Both the position numbers and the translations under genes were made by a program. Positions 8,011-17,412 of a DNA stretch of 64,000 nucleotides are shown here, one piece after another. This DNA comes from Denitratimonas sp037478135 (lineage in GTDB: Bacteria > Pseudomonadota > Gammaproteobacteria > Xanthomonadales > Xanthomonadaceae): contig NZ_JBBHDV010000003.1 of the NCBI RefSeq assembly GCF_037478135.1, positions 248,001 to 312,000 on the forward strand. Direction: 5' to 3'. Below the pieces are notes generated by a model that was not told the DNA's origin, searched no databases, and saw only the letters and a list, made by a program, of their open reading frames with translations. Numbering within the stretch: the stretch's first letter is position 1; every line of letters begins with the position of its first letter.

Positions 8011-9648
8011 TTGTCTGCAACACATAGGCATAAAAAATGCAGGATAGGTGTGATCGACATCTTTGCGGGCCCGGGCGGCCTTGGCGAAGGGTTCAGCAGT
8101 TTCGAGACTTCCATTGGCTCCGGCCGCCATCCATTCGAGCTTGCCGTTTCCGCTGAGATGGAGCCTTCAGCACACTCGACGCTCCGTCTGCGTGCCTTCT
8201 ATCGCCTGTTGACGCGTGAGGAAGGGCGGGTTCCGCCAGAGTATCTCGCCTATCTGGAGCTGGTCGCGAGAGGAAAAAATGGATCTCCAGCATCCCACTT
8301 TAGCAGCGGTAAGTGGAAAGCTTTTTGGGAGGAGGCTGAGCGTGAGGCATTGAACCTCACTCTGGGCGAAGAGCAGCACAACCGGATCCTGAATGACAGG
8401 ATTGCCGCGGAGCGAAGCAAGTACGACGAGCTGATCCTGATCGGTGGACCGCCCTGTCAAGCGTACTCATTGGTGGGGCGGGCGCGGCAGAAGAACGTCA
8501 AAGGGTTCAGGACGAAAGGCGATACTCGGCATTTCCTGTACAAACAGTACCTCGGAATCTTGGCTAAATTCGCGCCTGCCGTATTCATTATGGAGAACGT
8601 CAAGGGTATCCTTACCTCGAAGGTTGGGAATCGCGAGATGTTTGGCGCCATCATGCGCGATCTCGAAGATCCATCCGCAGCACTCGCCTCATCGCCCCAC
8701 CAAGGCACAAGTCGACAGCGCTATGTATTGCTCCCCATCCATGTGAATGAAGGGGAGAGAACCTCCCAACTCGTCGCCAAGGATCCGGCCGGCTTCATCA
8801 TCCGCTGCGAGAATCACGGAGTACCGCAGGCGCGCCACAGGGTCATCATCATGGGCGTACGCGAGGACGTGATGCATCCGGGAATCGGCACTATCCCTGG
8901 ACTTGCCGTCGTCCAAGGCAAAAGGATCTCCATCGCGACTGCGCTCGCAGGCCTGCCGAAGCTCCGAAGCGGGCTCAGCCGTCAGGCGGACGACCCCGAA
9001 AAGTGGCGGAAAGCGATGGAATCCGAGCGGGACCGGGTCGAGAAGCTCATCCGCAATAGTCACCCGGATGTTTCCAAGCGTTTAAAAAACCTAAGTCCAG
9101 ATCACAAGCTGCCTCGACGTGCCATCAGATACACCAGTGAGACAAGTGTGCTTGCTGAGAGCTTGAAATCACCGGCACAGTCGGTCGTTCTGAACCATGA
9201 AACCCGTGGCCATATGAAATCGGATCTTGGGCGGTACATGTTTTGCGCGGCCTTTGCGGAGAGCTTCGAGCGCTCCCCGAAAAGCAGCGAGTTTCCGAGT
9301 CGTCTGGCACCCGACCACGTCAACTGGGAGACGGGAGCCTTTGCAGACCGTTTCCGCGTGCAGGTGCGCGGCAAGCCATCCAATACGGTTACCAGCCACC
9401 TCTCCAAGGATGGCCACGCATTCATTCATTGGGATCCGTCGCAATGCCGCAGCCTAACCGTCCGTGAAGCTGCGAGATTGCAGACCTTCCCGGACGACTA
9501 CCTGTTCCTTGGCAACAGGACGCAGCAGTATGTGCAGGTTGGCAACGCCGTTCCGCCTGTGATAGCCCGGCAGATTGCGGGTGTCGTGTGGAATATCCTG
9601 TCAAGTGATCCCGTAGGGGGCGGATCGCATGGTGAATCAAGAACGTGA
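8011..9648 (+). CDS. DNA (cytosine-5) methyltransferase of the Mza-like operon
   Basis: C5-cytosine methyltransferase that would mark host DNA at its target sequence using S-adenosylmethionine. The 545-residue protein has motif I FAGPGG (18-23), the catalytic GGPPCQ with Cys149, MENVKG of motif VI, an arginine-rich HGVPQARHR (motif VIII), then a variable region of about 200 residues holding the target recognition domain. Motifs IX-X follow (REAARLQTFPDDY, QVGNAVPP). The TTG at 8011 is the likely start; GTG 8050 would trim the strand before motif I. First gene of a five-gene operon; its stop overlaps the next gene by 20 nt. It probably provides self-protection or recognition for the downstream effectors. 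Confidence 0.93.
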   Translation: MSATHRHKKCRIGVIDIFAGPGGLGEGFSSFETSIGSGRHPFELAVSAEMEPSAHSTLRLRAFYRLLTREEGRVPPEYLAYLELVARGKNGSPASHFSSGKWKAFWEEAEREALNLTLGEEQHNRILNDRIAAERSKYDELILIGGPPCQAYSLVGRARQKNVKGFRTKGDTRHFLYKQYLGILAKFAPAVFIMENVKGILTSKVGNREMFGAIMRDLEDPSAALASSPHQGTSRQRYVLLPIHVNEGERTSQLVAKDPAGFIIRCENHGVPQARHRVIIMGVREDVMHPGIGTIPGLAVVQGKRISIATALAGLPKLRSGLSRQADDPEKWRKAMESERDRVEKLIRNSHPDVSKRLKNLSPDHKLPRRAIRYTSETSVLAESLKSPAQSVVLNHETRGHMKSDLGRYMFCAAFAESFERSPKSSEFPSRLAPDHVNWETGAFADRFRVQVRGKPSNTVTSHLSKDGHAFIHWDPSQCRSLTVREAARLQTFPDDYLFLGNRTQQYVQVGNAVPPVIARQIAGVVWNILSSDPVGGGSHGESRT

Positions 9649-11134
9649 GTTGATACTGCGTCCAAGCGCAGGAACGCTGTTGGAGTCGATGCGCGATATC
9701 GGCTATTCATTCGACAGCGCCCTTGCGGATATCCTAGACAACAGCATCTCGGCAAGCGCCAGAAGAATCGAGATCCTCAACGGCTTGGATGCCGAGAATC
9801 AGCCGTACATGGCAATCGTTGACGACGGCCATGGGATGGGGGCAGACGAGCTGACTGCCGCGATGCGGCATGGAAGCAAGAGTCCACTAGCTTCTAGGGA
9901 AGAGGGGGATCTGGGGCGCTTCGGTCTTGGCCTGAAGACTGCGTCGTTCTCCCAGTGCAGAAGGCTCACGGTTGTCAGTCGCAAGGATGGTGAAGCACAC
10001 GGGCGCCGGTGGGATCTTGACCGTGTTGTGGAAGCTGACGAATGGCTGCTTCAGAGGCTGGATCCCCGTGAAATAGAAGAGCTTCCCGGTATCGAATCGC
10101 TCCCGCCGACAGGAACGCTCGTGCTCTGGCAAGCGCTTGATCGACTCGATTCCGAGGATCCTTCCCCGACCAGATTGTCAGTGGCGTTGAATGAACTCTT
10201 CGCGGAAGCACGCCGACATCTGGCCCTCATCTTCCATCGATACATCAGGCCCGAGCCATTTGACATCGATCTGGAGCCGATCGAGATCTCGATCAATGGT
10301 TACCCTATCGAGGCTGCCGACCCATTCGCGCTCCATATGTCCCCGACTTCGGACAGCCATGAAGTCGCTCGTCTCAAGGCTGGTGATTCGCAGATCACAG
10401 CACAGGCATTCACGTTGCCACACCACTCTAGGCTGACACCCTCCCAGCTAGAGAAAATGGCGCTCGGCTCGACCTTGGCGGAGACCCAAGGCCTCTACAT
10501 TTACCGGGCGAAGAGGCTGATCAGCGGCGGCACCTGGCTTGGCCTTGGCAAACGGTCGGAGATGTCGAAGCTGTTGCGCGTTCGTGTGGATGTTCCGACA
10601 TCGTTGGACTCCTTCTGGGGCGTGGACGTCCGAAAATCGAGGATTCGCCCGCCGTTAGCAGTGAGATCAAGGCTCCGGCCGCTGGTGGAGCGGATGACGC
10701 AAAGTGCCAAGCGTCCGTACACATACCGCGGGCGCAAGCAAGTTCAGGATGCGACCCTTCCTATGTGGGACCGAATTGAGGAGCGTGGACATATCCGTTA
10801 TGTGATCAATCGGACACATCCCCTAATCGAAGGAGTCCGGGCAGCTGATGAGGATTTCTCGAAAGTCGAATCGATCCTAGCGGTGATCGAGGCAAGCCTT
10901 CCCCTCGAGGCGATGTTCTCGGACGTCGGTTCGCATCCTCAGAATGTTCGTCAGAGCAATCTTGACGAGATGGAACTGGAGCGGCTGCTTCTGGACTACA
11001 TGGATGTCTTGGCTCCGAACAGTGATCGTCTTCCGGGGATCATCTACAACCAGATCAAGGGTGCTGTGCCGTTCAAGGATGACAGCCGGGTGCGGGAAAT
11101 CGTAGAGAAGTATCGAGATATTGAAGATCAGTGA
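9629..11134 (+). CDS. GHKL ATPase, MutL/MORC-like, of the Mza-like operon
   Basis: An ATPase of the gyrase/Hsp90/histidine-kinase/MutL superfamily, resembling the prokaryotic MORC-like ATPases described in restriction-modification operons. Visible motifs are the N-box ADILDNSI (Asp34, Asn38), the G1 loop DDGHGMG (65-71) and the G2 loop GRFGLGLKTAS (96-106). These ATPases typically dimerise on nucleotide binding and clamp DNA. ATG 9629 has AGGGGG at 8 bp. The gene overlaps the methyltransferase end by 20 nt and stops 7 nt before the helicase start. A DNA-sensing or clamping role in defence is inferred from family and context. Confidence 0.9.
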   Translation: MVNQERELILRPSAGTLLESMRDIGYSFDSALADILDNSISASARRIEILNGLDAENQPYMAIVDDGHGMGADELTAAMRHGSKSPLASREEGDLGRFGLGLKTASFSQCRRLTVVSRKDGEAHGRRWDLDRVVEADEWLLQRLDPREIEELPGIESLPPTGTLVLWQALDRLDSEDPSPTRLSVALNELFAEARRHLALIFHRYIRPEPFDIDLEPIEISINGYPIEAADPFALHMSPTSDSHEVARLKAGDSQITAQAFTLPHHSRLTPSQLEKMALGSTLAETQGLYIYRAKRLISGGTWLGLGKRSEMSKLLRVRVDVPTSLDSFWGVDVRKSRIRPPLAVRSRLRPLVERMTQSAKRPYTYRGRKQVQDATLPMWDRIEERGHIRYVINRTHPLIEGVRAADEDFSKVESILAVIEASLPLEAMFSDVGSHPQNVRQSNLDEMELERLLLDYMDVLAPNSDRLPGIIYNQIKGAVPFKDDSRVREIVEKYRDIEDQ

Positions 11135-11141
11135 GGATCGC

Positions 11142-13874
11142 ATGACCCAAGACGTACTCCTTGCGTTTGCGCGGACAGGCATGTCCACAAGTGACATCAA
11201 ATCCCGTGAAGAGGTTCGAGAGCTGGTCGAGCGCTACGCGGGCCCGCCCCTACTTCCCGAAAAGGCATCACAAGCTCAGATCAACGCAGTAGTAGAGCAG
11301 CTCGAGCACGAGTTCATGGTTAGGCTCGGGCCCGCCCATGCCATCGTAGGTGTCGGTCACAAACCATGGCTTGACGGTCGACGCCACGAAATTAACTTCA
11401 AGTACTGGCGCCGCTACAACGACCTTCTGCGAGTCCACTCCGGCTTTCCAAAGCGTGTGGTGGATCGGATTGATGAGATTTCAGACAGAACCCTCGACTT
11501 GGCCGGAAATCCAGTTGAGGAGGGTGCATGGAGTCGCCGTGGGCTTGTTGTAGGACACGTCCAAAGCGGAAAGACCGCCAACTACATTGGACTGATCAAC
11601 AAGGCGGCCGACGCAGGCTACAAGCTCATCATCCTTATCGCCGGGATGTACAGCAATTTGCGTTCTCAGACACAGGAGCGAATCGACGAGGGATTTGTCG
11701 GGCGTGACTCGGATCAGCTGCTTGGCCGCAATACCAACGCCACTTGGCTCGGGGTTGGAAACATCAACCAGTCCTTCAGTGCGGTTGCCTATACGAGCCG
11801 CGCATATGACTTTACCAAGCCTCGTGCAGATGGACTTGGCATTTCGATCAATAGTCTCTCAGATCCCGCAATTTTTGTCATCAAAAAGAACAAGTCCATT
11901 CTCACCAATCTCATTGACTGGTTGCGAAGCACAAGTTCCTCTGGTGATTTGCTTACCATGCCGATATTGGTGATTGACGACGAGGCGGACAATGCGTCGA
12001 TCAACACATCCAAGGACCCCAGTCTTCCCAATACGATTAACTCACTTATCCGGCAGCTTCTTGCAAGCTCGACAAGGAATACATATATCGGGTTCACTGC
12101 GACCCCATTCGCCAACATCTTCGTTGATCCGGAGAATGATGACGAGCTGCACAAGGAGGATCTGTTTCCGAGGGACTTCATCATAGGTCTTGACGCCCCT
12201 TCAAATTATGTGGGCGCCATGGATTATTTCCTTGACGACAAGGAGTCAGCTCAAAACTTGTCTGTCATTCTAGAGGATGCCGAGGAGTGGCTACCGGTAA
12301 AGCACAAGATCGATGTGCAGATCCACTCGCTCCCAGAGAGCTTAGAGGATGCAATCAATTGCTTTCTGGTATCCAAGGCGATAAGGATCCTACGTGGACA
12401 GGGAGGCAAGCATCACTCCATGCTGGTGAACGTGTCGCGCTTCACCGGGGTGCAGGGTCGCGTGGCTTCCTTGATCAGCCAGCGTATGGATACTGTCGCG
12501 GCGGCCATTGAAAACAGGCATCGGCTTTCAGAGAGCGTCGCCCTTCGTGATCCGATCATGAAGTCGCTGCATGAGTCTTGGTTGGAGCATTACGAACTGT
12601 CAACTGACGAGTCTTGGGGGAGCATTCAGAAGGCCTTGCATCAGGCTGCGGCCAGTGTGCATGTGGTTGAGGTTAATGCCAGATCGGGTCCAGGCACGTT
12701 GGACTATCGGAGATATGCGGATATAGGCCTGAACGTAATAGCTGTGGGCGGAAACTCGCTATCCCGAGGATTCACGCTCGAAGGGCTGACGGTCAGCTAC
12801 TTCCTGAGAAACACTCAGATGTATGACACGCTTCTTCAGATGGGGCGTTGGTTCGGCTATCGCGATGGTTACAAGGACCTTTGTAGGCTATTTATCAAGT
12901 TCGATGCGTTCGATTGGTATGCCTACATAGCTTCGGCCAGCGAGGAGCTTCGCGACGAGATCGCCAAGATGGAGCGTTACGGACTCCGGCCGATCGACTT
13001 TGGCCTTGCTGTGCGTTCTCATCCGGGGTCACTCATCGTGACGGCGCGCAACAAGATGCGCACTGCCAAGGAGATCGTGCGCAAGGTAGGCTTGGCGGCT
13101 AGGCTTGTCGAATCGTCCCTTGTTGTCGCGCGTGGTGAAGCGGTGGGAGGTAACTGGAAGCGTGCCGGGGCCTTCATCCGGCGTCTCGCCGAATTAGGTC
13201 TTCCGCGCCTGCCTCTTCGGGAGGATCCTAGTCCAAAGGCGTCCACAGTATTCCAAGACGTGCCTCAGGATCAGGTGCTGGAGTTCATCGGTGGCTTCGT
13301 GCTGCCGCCGGGGAATCCGGAGATGGCCGCAACTCCCCTCATCGACTATGCGAAGAAGCGGGGGTTCGAGCTGTGGGACGTCTTGGTGGCGTCGAATTCT
13401 CGTGCCGATGAGGCGAGTACGATCGATATCGCGGGCATCAAGGTCGGCCTCCAGGGGCGCGCCGCGAATGTGCGAGGTGCGGGAGCGCACACTGCTCTTT
13501 CGGTCTCGAAGAACAAGCGCCGTGTTGCGTCACGTGGTCAGGAAGCGGCTGGGTTGACGCCCAGTCAGCGGAAGGCCGTCGAGGAGGCTTGGCGTTCGGA
13601 AAAGGGAGACGCGAGTATTCCTGACCGGATGTATCGTGAGGTGCGCCAGCGCCCCTTGCTGATGATCCACCTTCTGGATATGCAGGTGGATCATCAGCAA
13701 GGGAATGCGCCGAAGTCGGAGCGGCACGCCGCCTACGGAATCAGCTTCCCGGGGCTGCAGGAAGGACAGGTGGAGCAGAAGGTGGTCTACACCGCGAATG
13801 TGATTGCATTCCGTGAGATGTACGGCGACCCGGATGCGGAGGGGGACGATGATGACGACGAAAGCCAAGAGTGA
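11142..13874 (+). CDS. Z1-domain superfamily II helicase-like ATPase
   Basis: A 910-residue Z1-domain protein. Helicase motifs are Walker A GHVQSGKT (138-145), Walker B DDEAD (279-283), GFTATPF (motif III-like) and the C-terminal RecA-lobe motif QMGRWFGYR (566-574), whose arginines suit the finger position. The Z1 family is known from MutL/MORC-associated restriction-like operons. ATG 11142 is preferred over the in-frame TTG at 11121, which lies inside the upstream gene, because AGGA precedes it. It overlaps the next gene by 26 nt. Likely an ATP-driven DNA motor acting with the nuclease-like partner. Confidence 0.92.
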   Translation: MTQDVLLAFARTGMSTSDIKSREEVRELVERYAGPPLLPEKASQAQINAVVEQLEHEFMVRLGPAHAIVGVGHKPWLDGRRHEINFKYWRRYNDLLRVHSGFPKRVVDRIDEISDRTLDLAGNPVEEGAWSRRGLVVGHVQSGKTANYIGLINKAADAGYKLIILIAGMYSNLRSQTQERIDEGFVGRDSDQLLGRNTNATWLGVGNINQSFSAVAYTSRAYDFTKPRADGLGISINSLSDPAIFVIKKNKSILTNLIDWLRSTSSSGDLLTMPILVIDDEADNASINTSKDPSLPNTINSLIRQLLASSTRNTYIGFTATPFANIFVDPENDDELHKEDLFPRDFIIGLDAPSNYVGAMDYFLDDKESAQNLSVILEDAEEWLPVKHKIDVQIHSLPESLEDAINCFLVSKAIRILRGQGGKHHSMLVNVSRFTGVQGRVASLISQRMDTVAAAIENRHRLSESVALRDPIMKSLHESWLEHYELSTDESWGSIQKALHQAAASVHVVEVNARSGPGTLDYRRYADIGLNVIAVGGNSLSRGFTLEGLTVSYFLRNTQMYDTLLQMGRWFGYRDGYKDLCRLFIKFDAFDWYAYIASASEELRDEIAKMERYGLRPIDFGLAVRSHPGSLIVTARNKMRTAKEIVRKVGLAARLVESSLVVARGEAVGGNWKRAGAFIRRLAELGLPRLPLREDPSPKASTVFQDVPQDQVLEFIGGFVLPPGNPEMAATPLIDYAKKRGFELWDVLVASNSRADEASTIDIAGIKVGLQGRAANVRGAGAHTALSVSKNKRRVASRGQEAAGLTPSQRKAVEEAWRSEKGDASIPDRMYREVRQRPLLMIHLLDMQVDHQQGNAPKSERHAAYGISFPGLQEGQVEQKVVYTANVIAFREMYGDPDAEGDDDDDESQE

Positions 13875-14829
13875 CCCCTGGACCACCCTCTCGCCCCAAG
13901 GAGGCGAATGGGTAGGTCGGCGCGCCGTGGTGGGACATCCGCTCGCCACCTTCTGGATGATCCATCCAGATGGCTCACCGGCATTGCTTGTGAAGCAGGT
14001 GCCATTGGACAGCTTGCCTGCTGAACTTCCGAAGCTCAGGGGGCTTGGAATCGCTGTTCGTGAGGAGCCGGATCAGACTGCCGCTGTTTCCCTTCACTTG
14101 CGGGTGCCTGAGGATCGAGACGTATTCCTAAGGCTGTGTGAGGACGTGTTGGCCTACTCCGGCGAATCGGAAGACCGGGGCACATCGGCGCTGAGGCTGT
14201 TCAGTCGTTTGCGTCGTTGGCAGTCACTCTTCGGCTTGGCCAAAGGGAATGAGCTGTCCGATGAGGAGATGCGCGGCCTTGTCGGCGAGCTGGCCCTGCT
14301 TCATGGTCCACTCGCCGGAAGGCTTGGGCTCGAGTCTGCGCTTGCGGCTTGGGTTGCGCCAATGCGACACGCCCAAGACTTCGTGCTCGATGGCTGCGCC
14401 ATCGAAGTCAAGAGCCGCGTGGCTGGCGCTAGGAATCAAGTGCGAATCTCATCACTTGATCAACTCGAGGTCCAGAGTGGTGGTCTTGGGCTCGTTGTGG
14501 TCGAATTACTTCCAGCCAGTGAAGCGGATGGTGGGAAGTCGCTTAACGATTTCGTGATCGGGCTGCTTGATGATGCCGAGGCATGCGGAAGCCAAGTCTT
14601 CGAGGATGCCCGGCGAAAGCTTGCTGAATGGGGTTACGTTGCGTCGCGTCTCTATGACCGCCATAAATTCGCCATCCATTCGATCTCTGCGTTTGTCGTA
14701 ACCGATGGCTTTCCTCGGTTCACGCGCTCTGAGGCTGATCCTAGGATCATCGACGGGAGCTACGTCCTTGGATTGCAATCGCTCGGATCATTCGCTGTCG
14801 ACTTGTCAGAGATGGTTGAAAACCGCTAG
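13849..14829 (+). CDS. PD-(D/E)xK-motif protein (DUF4420) of the Mza-like operon
   Basis: A 326-residue protein with a restriction-endonuclease-like core: DFVLDGCAIEVKSR gives Asp177/Asp181, Glu186 and Lys188, matching the D...ExK arrangement, with an upstream conserved GELALL helix carrying a glutamate. DUF4420 proteins accompany Z1 and MutL-like proteins in defence operons. The ATG pair at 13849/13852 follows GGAGG at 6 bp; the longer open frame begins inside the helicase gene and is not used. Probably the DNA-cutting subunit; this is inference from the motif. Confidence 0.87.
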   Translation: MMTTKAKSDPWTTLSPQGGEWVGRRAVVGHPLATFWMIHPDGSPALLVKQVPLDSLPAELPKLRGLGIAVREEPDQTAAVSLHLRVPEDRDVFLRLCEDVLAYSGESEDRGTSALRLFSRLRRWQSLFGLAKGNELSDEEMRGLVGELALLHGPLAGRLGLESALAAWVAPMRHAQDFVLDGCAIEVKSRVAGARNQVRISSLDQLEVQSGGLGLVVVELLPASEADGGKSLNDFVIGLLDDAEACGSQVFEDARRKLAEWGYVASRLYDRHKFAIHSISAFVVTDGFPRFTRSEADPRIIDGSYVLGLQSLGSFAVDLSEMVENR

Positions 14830-14840
14830 GGGGCGGGACT

Positions 14841-16880
14841 ATGGAAGAAGAGATTCAGCGTTATCGTGCCGATCTTTTGGTCGAAATCCAAGCAGGTGCC
14901 GTCACGGCTTCGGACTATGAGCGTACCCGTTTCATTGAGCGCGCCTGCGAAATCCTTCAGACAGGTGAAGAGTTCACTGACTACGGTCTTTGTAGGGCAC
15001 ATGCATGGTGGAAGCGGTCCGAGGTCAGGCTGGATGGCTACAGTCTTTCCGAAGCTGATGGCGTACTTAGTCTGATCGTTGCAAGCTACTCCGGTGCCGA
15101 AGAGCCCGAACCGCTTAGGACTGACGAACTGAGAAGCCTCATCGATCAAGTTCACAATTTTCTGCAAGGGAGTGTTTACGGCGATGTGGCATCCCTTTGG
15201 GATGAGAGCCATGAGGCGCATTCCCTCTCCCGTGAGATTTTCAGCTTCTCGAACGATCTACTCACTAAGGCCAAGATCTACGTTGTCTCCGATCGACCGA
15301 TCGGAACAAAGCTGGGGCGGATCCAAGCTCCCAAGCTTGGCGCCAACGATATCGAAGTTCAGATCTGGGACATCGCACGACTCTCCCGTGCCGACATGTC
15401 TAATTCTGGGCGGGAAGCGATCACGATAAACTTCTCTGAGGAGTATGGGGCCGGGATCCCCGCGTTGCCGGCTTTGTCGGAGGGTGCTGAGTACCAGTCG
15501 TTTCTTTGCGTAATGCCTGGCAACGTCCTCGCCAGTCTCTATGACCGATTTGGCGGCCGAATCCTTGAACAGAACGTTCGAGCCTTCTTAGGTGAGGGGC
15601 GAAAGGTCAACAAGGGTATTCGTCAGACTTTACGGGAGAACCCATCGATGTTCTTCGCTTACAACAACGGATTGACGGCGACCGTTTCTGGCTTGGAACT
15701 GGAGACAAACAATTCGGGGCTAACCATGATCACTTCGGCCACTGATTTTCAGGTTGTCAATGGAGGCCAAACCACTGCCTCCCTTTACTGGGCAAGAAAG
15801 GCTGGGTACCCACTCGATCAAGTGTCTGTGCAGATGAAGCTGTCTCAGCTTCCTGAAGAGGGCTTTGAAGAGGCCGTGCATGATATCGCGCGCTTTGCCA
15901 ATGCGCAGAATGCTGTATCAGCCTCCGATTTGTTCGCAGGACATCCATACTTCAAGCGAATCGAGACAATTTCCCGCCAAGTATTGGCTCCCCCAGCTAA
16001 GGCGGGCGATGTCGAAAGCTACTGGTTCTTTGAGCGGACCCAAGGTAGCTACAACGTAGAGCTGAAGCGAAAGAGGGGACTTGCAGCCAAGGCTTGGGAA
16101 CTTATTCATCCACGCAAGCAGAGGGTCACGAAAACGGACATCGCACGTTATGAGGTGACGTGGAGTTCGGTACCTCACAGCGTATGCGCAGGTGCACAGA
16201 AGAATACAGCTGCATTCGCAAAAATGATTGGTGACCAGTGGTCCAAGGCCCCGGAGGCTTTCGACAATGAATACTATAAGTCTGTTGTTGGTAAGGCCAT
16301 TCTTACGCGTGCCTTGGATGGCGCGGTACCAAGCCAAGACTGGTATCCAGGTTCCATGCTTCGACAGGTTGTCACCTATACGATCGCCCTCATTGCTGAC
16401 CGACTCAGTGGGGTTAGTCGTGCAATGGACTTCGAAGCTGCATGGAGAGTACAAACAGCCCCAAGCTACTTTATGGAGGAGGCTCTTCGCGTTGCCCAAG
16501 AGGTTGTGCCCTATCTTCAGGACATCCCGGCGGAGCAGGTTCGCAATCGACTCGTTACAGAATGGGCCAAGAGAGAAGCTTGCTGGGTCCGGATACAAGA
16601 GTCCGATATCGTGCTCAGCGATGAGTTCGTGGCCCGTGCCAAGAAGCAAGCCGCGAGAGAGGTTAAGGCAGTCTCATGGCCACAGAAAGCATATGGCTTA
16701 TGGGCTGATGGAACATGGAAGCGTTTGATTGCTTGGGAGATGGAGCAGGGCGTACTTTCGCCCGGAGAGAAGGAGCTTGTGGAGCGTGCTGCAATTGCAC
16801 ATAGCTTTGGTTTTAAGGGTTTTCGCCTGCAGAAGCTGAAGGAGGCTTGGGAAAGTGCAGTAAATGGCGGATTCGTTTGA
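14841..16880 (+). CDS. AIPR family (abortive infection phage resistance) protein
   Basis: A 679-residue protein with the AIPR hallmark region in its middle: VRAFLGEGRKVNKGI, then FFAYNNGLTAT and DFQVVNGGQTTASL (about residues 245-315). AIPR proteins are known from lactococcal abortive-infection systems and from Mza-type operons; their biochemical activity is not settled. ATG 14841 has an AGGGGGCGGG box 5-10 bp upstream and lies 11 nt after the DUF4420 stop. It is the last gene of the defence operon; a 525-nt stretch without an intact gene follows. Confidence 0.9.
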   Translation: MEEEIQRYRADLLVEIQAGAVTASDYERTRFIERACEILQTGEEFTDYGLCRAHAWWKRSEVRLDGYSLSEADGVLSLIVASYSGAEEPEPLRTDELRSLIDQVHNFLQGSVYGDVASLWDESHEAHSLSREIFSFSNDLLTKAKIYVVSDRPIGTKLGRIQAPKLGANDIEVQIWDIARLSRADMSNSGREAITINFSEEYGAGIPALPALSEGAEYQSFLCVMPGNVLASLYDRFGGRILEQNVRAFLGEGRKVNKGIRQTLRENPSMFFAYNNGLTATVSGLELETNNSGLTMITSATDFQVVNGGQTTASLYWARKAGYPLDQVSVQMKLSQLPEEGFEEAVHDIARFANAQNAVSASDLFAGHPYFKRIETISRQVLAPPAKAGDVESYWFFERTQGSYNVELKRKRGLAAKAWELIHPRKQRVTKTDIARYEVTWSSVPHSVCAGAQKNTAAFAKMIGDQWSKAPEAFDNEYYKSVVGKAILTRALDGAVPSQDWYPGSMLRQVVTYTIALIADRLSGVSRAMDFEAAWRVQTAPSYFMEEALRVAQEVVPYLQDIPAEQVRNRLVTEWAKREACWVRIQESDIVLSDEFVARAKKQAAREVKAVSWPQKAYGLWADGTWKRLIAWEMEQGVLSPGEKELVERAAIAHSFGFKGFRLQKLKEAWESAVNGGFV

Positions 16881-17405
16881 CAAACCGGCGTGATTCGCAA
16901 CAGCGTCACTCAACGCTGATCGCATTGGGTGCCGCCAGCGTGCTGCCAGCCCTCGCAAAGTGCGCCCCGCGAGGACTAACAGCACCCACTGTGCGCCGTC
17001 TGCTCTACACGAACCCAGTCAGCGCACCCAAAATCTACGGTCTTCCGACCACAAACGGGTTCACTGTGAACCCGTTTGGGCGGCGCGATACCATCTGGCG
17101 CCATCTAAGGTGCCATCAGAGCCTCGACCAACAACAGCACCACTGTGGAACCGCTTGGTTGTCACTGGGTGCTGGAAGCCCTGCCAAATGCCGGCCGAAG
17201 CCAAGTTGCTGGATGCGTTCTGCAGGTGTCGGCGCACTAAATGAGTCAGTCGGATCCTTCCAAGCGTGGCCGCCTAACCAAGCCAGGGGTTCACCGACGA
17301 AGGGTCGCAAGGCAAGATCTGTAGTTTTCCACTCTCTCACAACCGTCCGTGATTTCGGGGTAGAACCCGCCGGTACGTCGCTCGTTGTAGATTGCCAGCC
17401 ATTCC
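16881..17405. other. Gene-poor junction between the defence operon and umuDC
   Basis: No intact gene is seen. The stretch lies between convergent operons and contains a perfect 25-bp palindrome (17053-17077) and, at its right end, a probable fragment of an IS3-type transposase. Frames that stay open through it have no recognisable protein-like motifs. Confidence 0.6.
17053..17077. repeat. Perfect 25-bp palindrome
   Basis: AAACGGGTTCAC-T-GTGAACCCGTTT: 12-bp perfect arms around a single T. Located about 170 bp after the defence operon. There is no long T-run, so it is a weak terminator at best. It could serve as a bidirectional stop between convergent operons or as a protein-binding site. Confidence 0.6.
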
Positions 17406-17412
17406 TCAGCAC
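17340..17412 (-). pseudogene. Possible fragment of an IS3-family transposase C-terminus
   Basis: On the minus strand, overlapping the umuC stop in another frame, the translation AEEWLAIYNERRT resembles the end of the rve_3 domain of IS3-family transposases (typically EEW...YNERRPHSALG). The match decays after the RR. Only about a dozen residues support this, so it may be coincidental. Confidence 0.3.
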
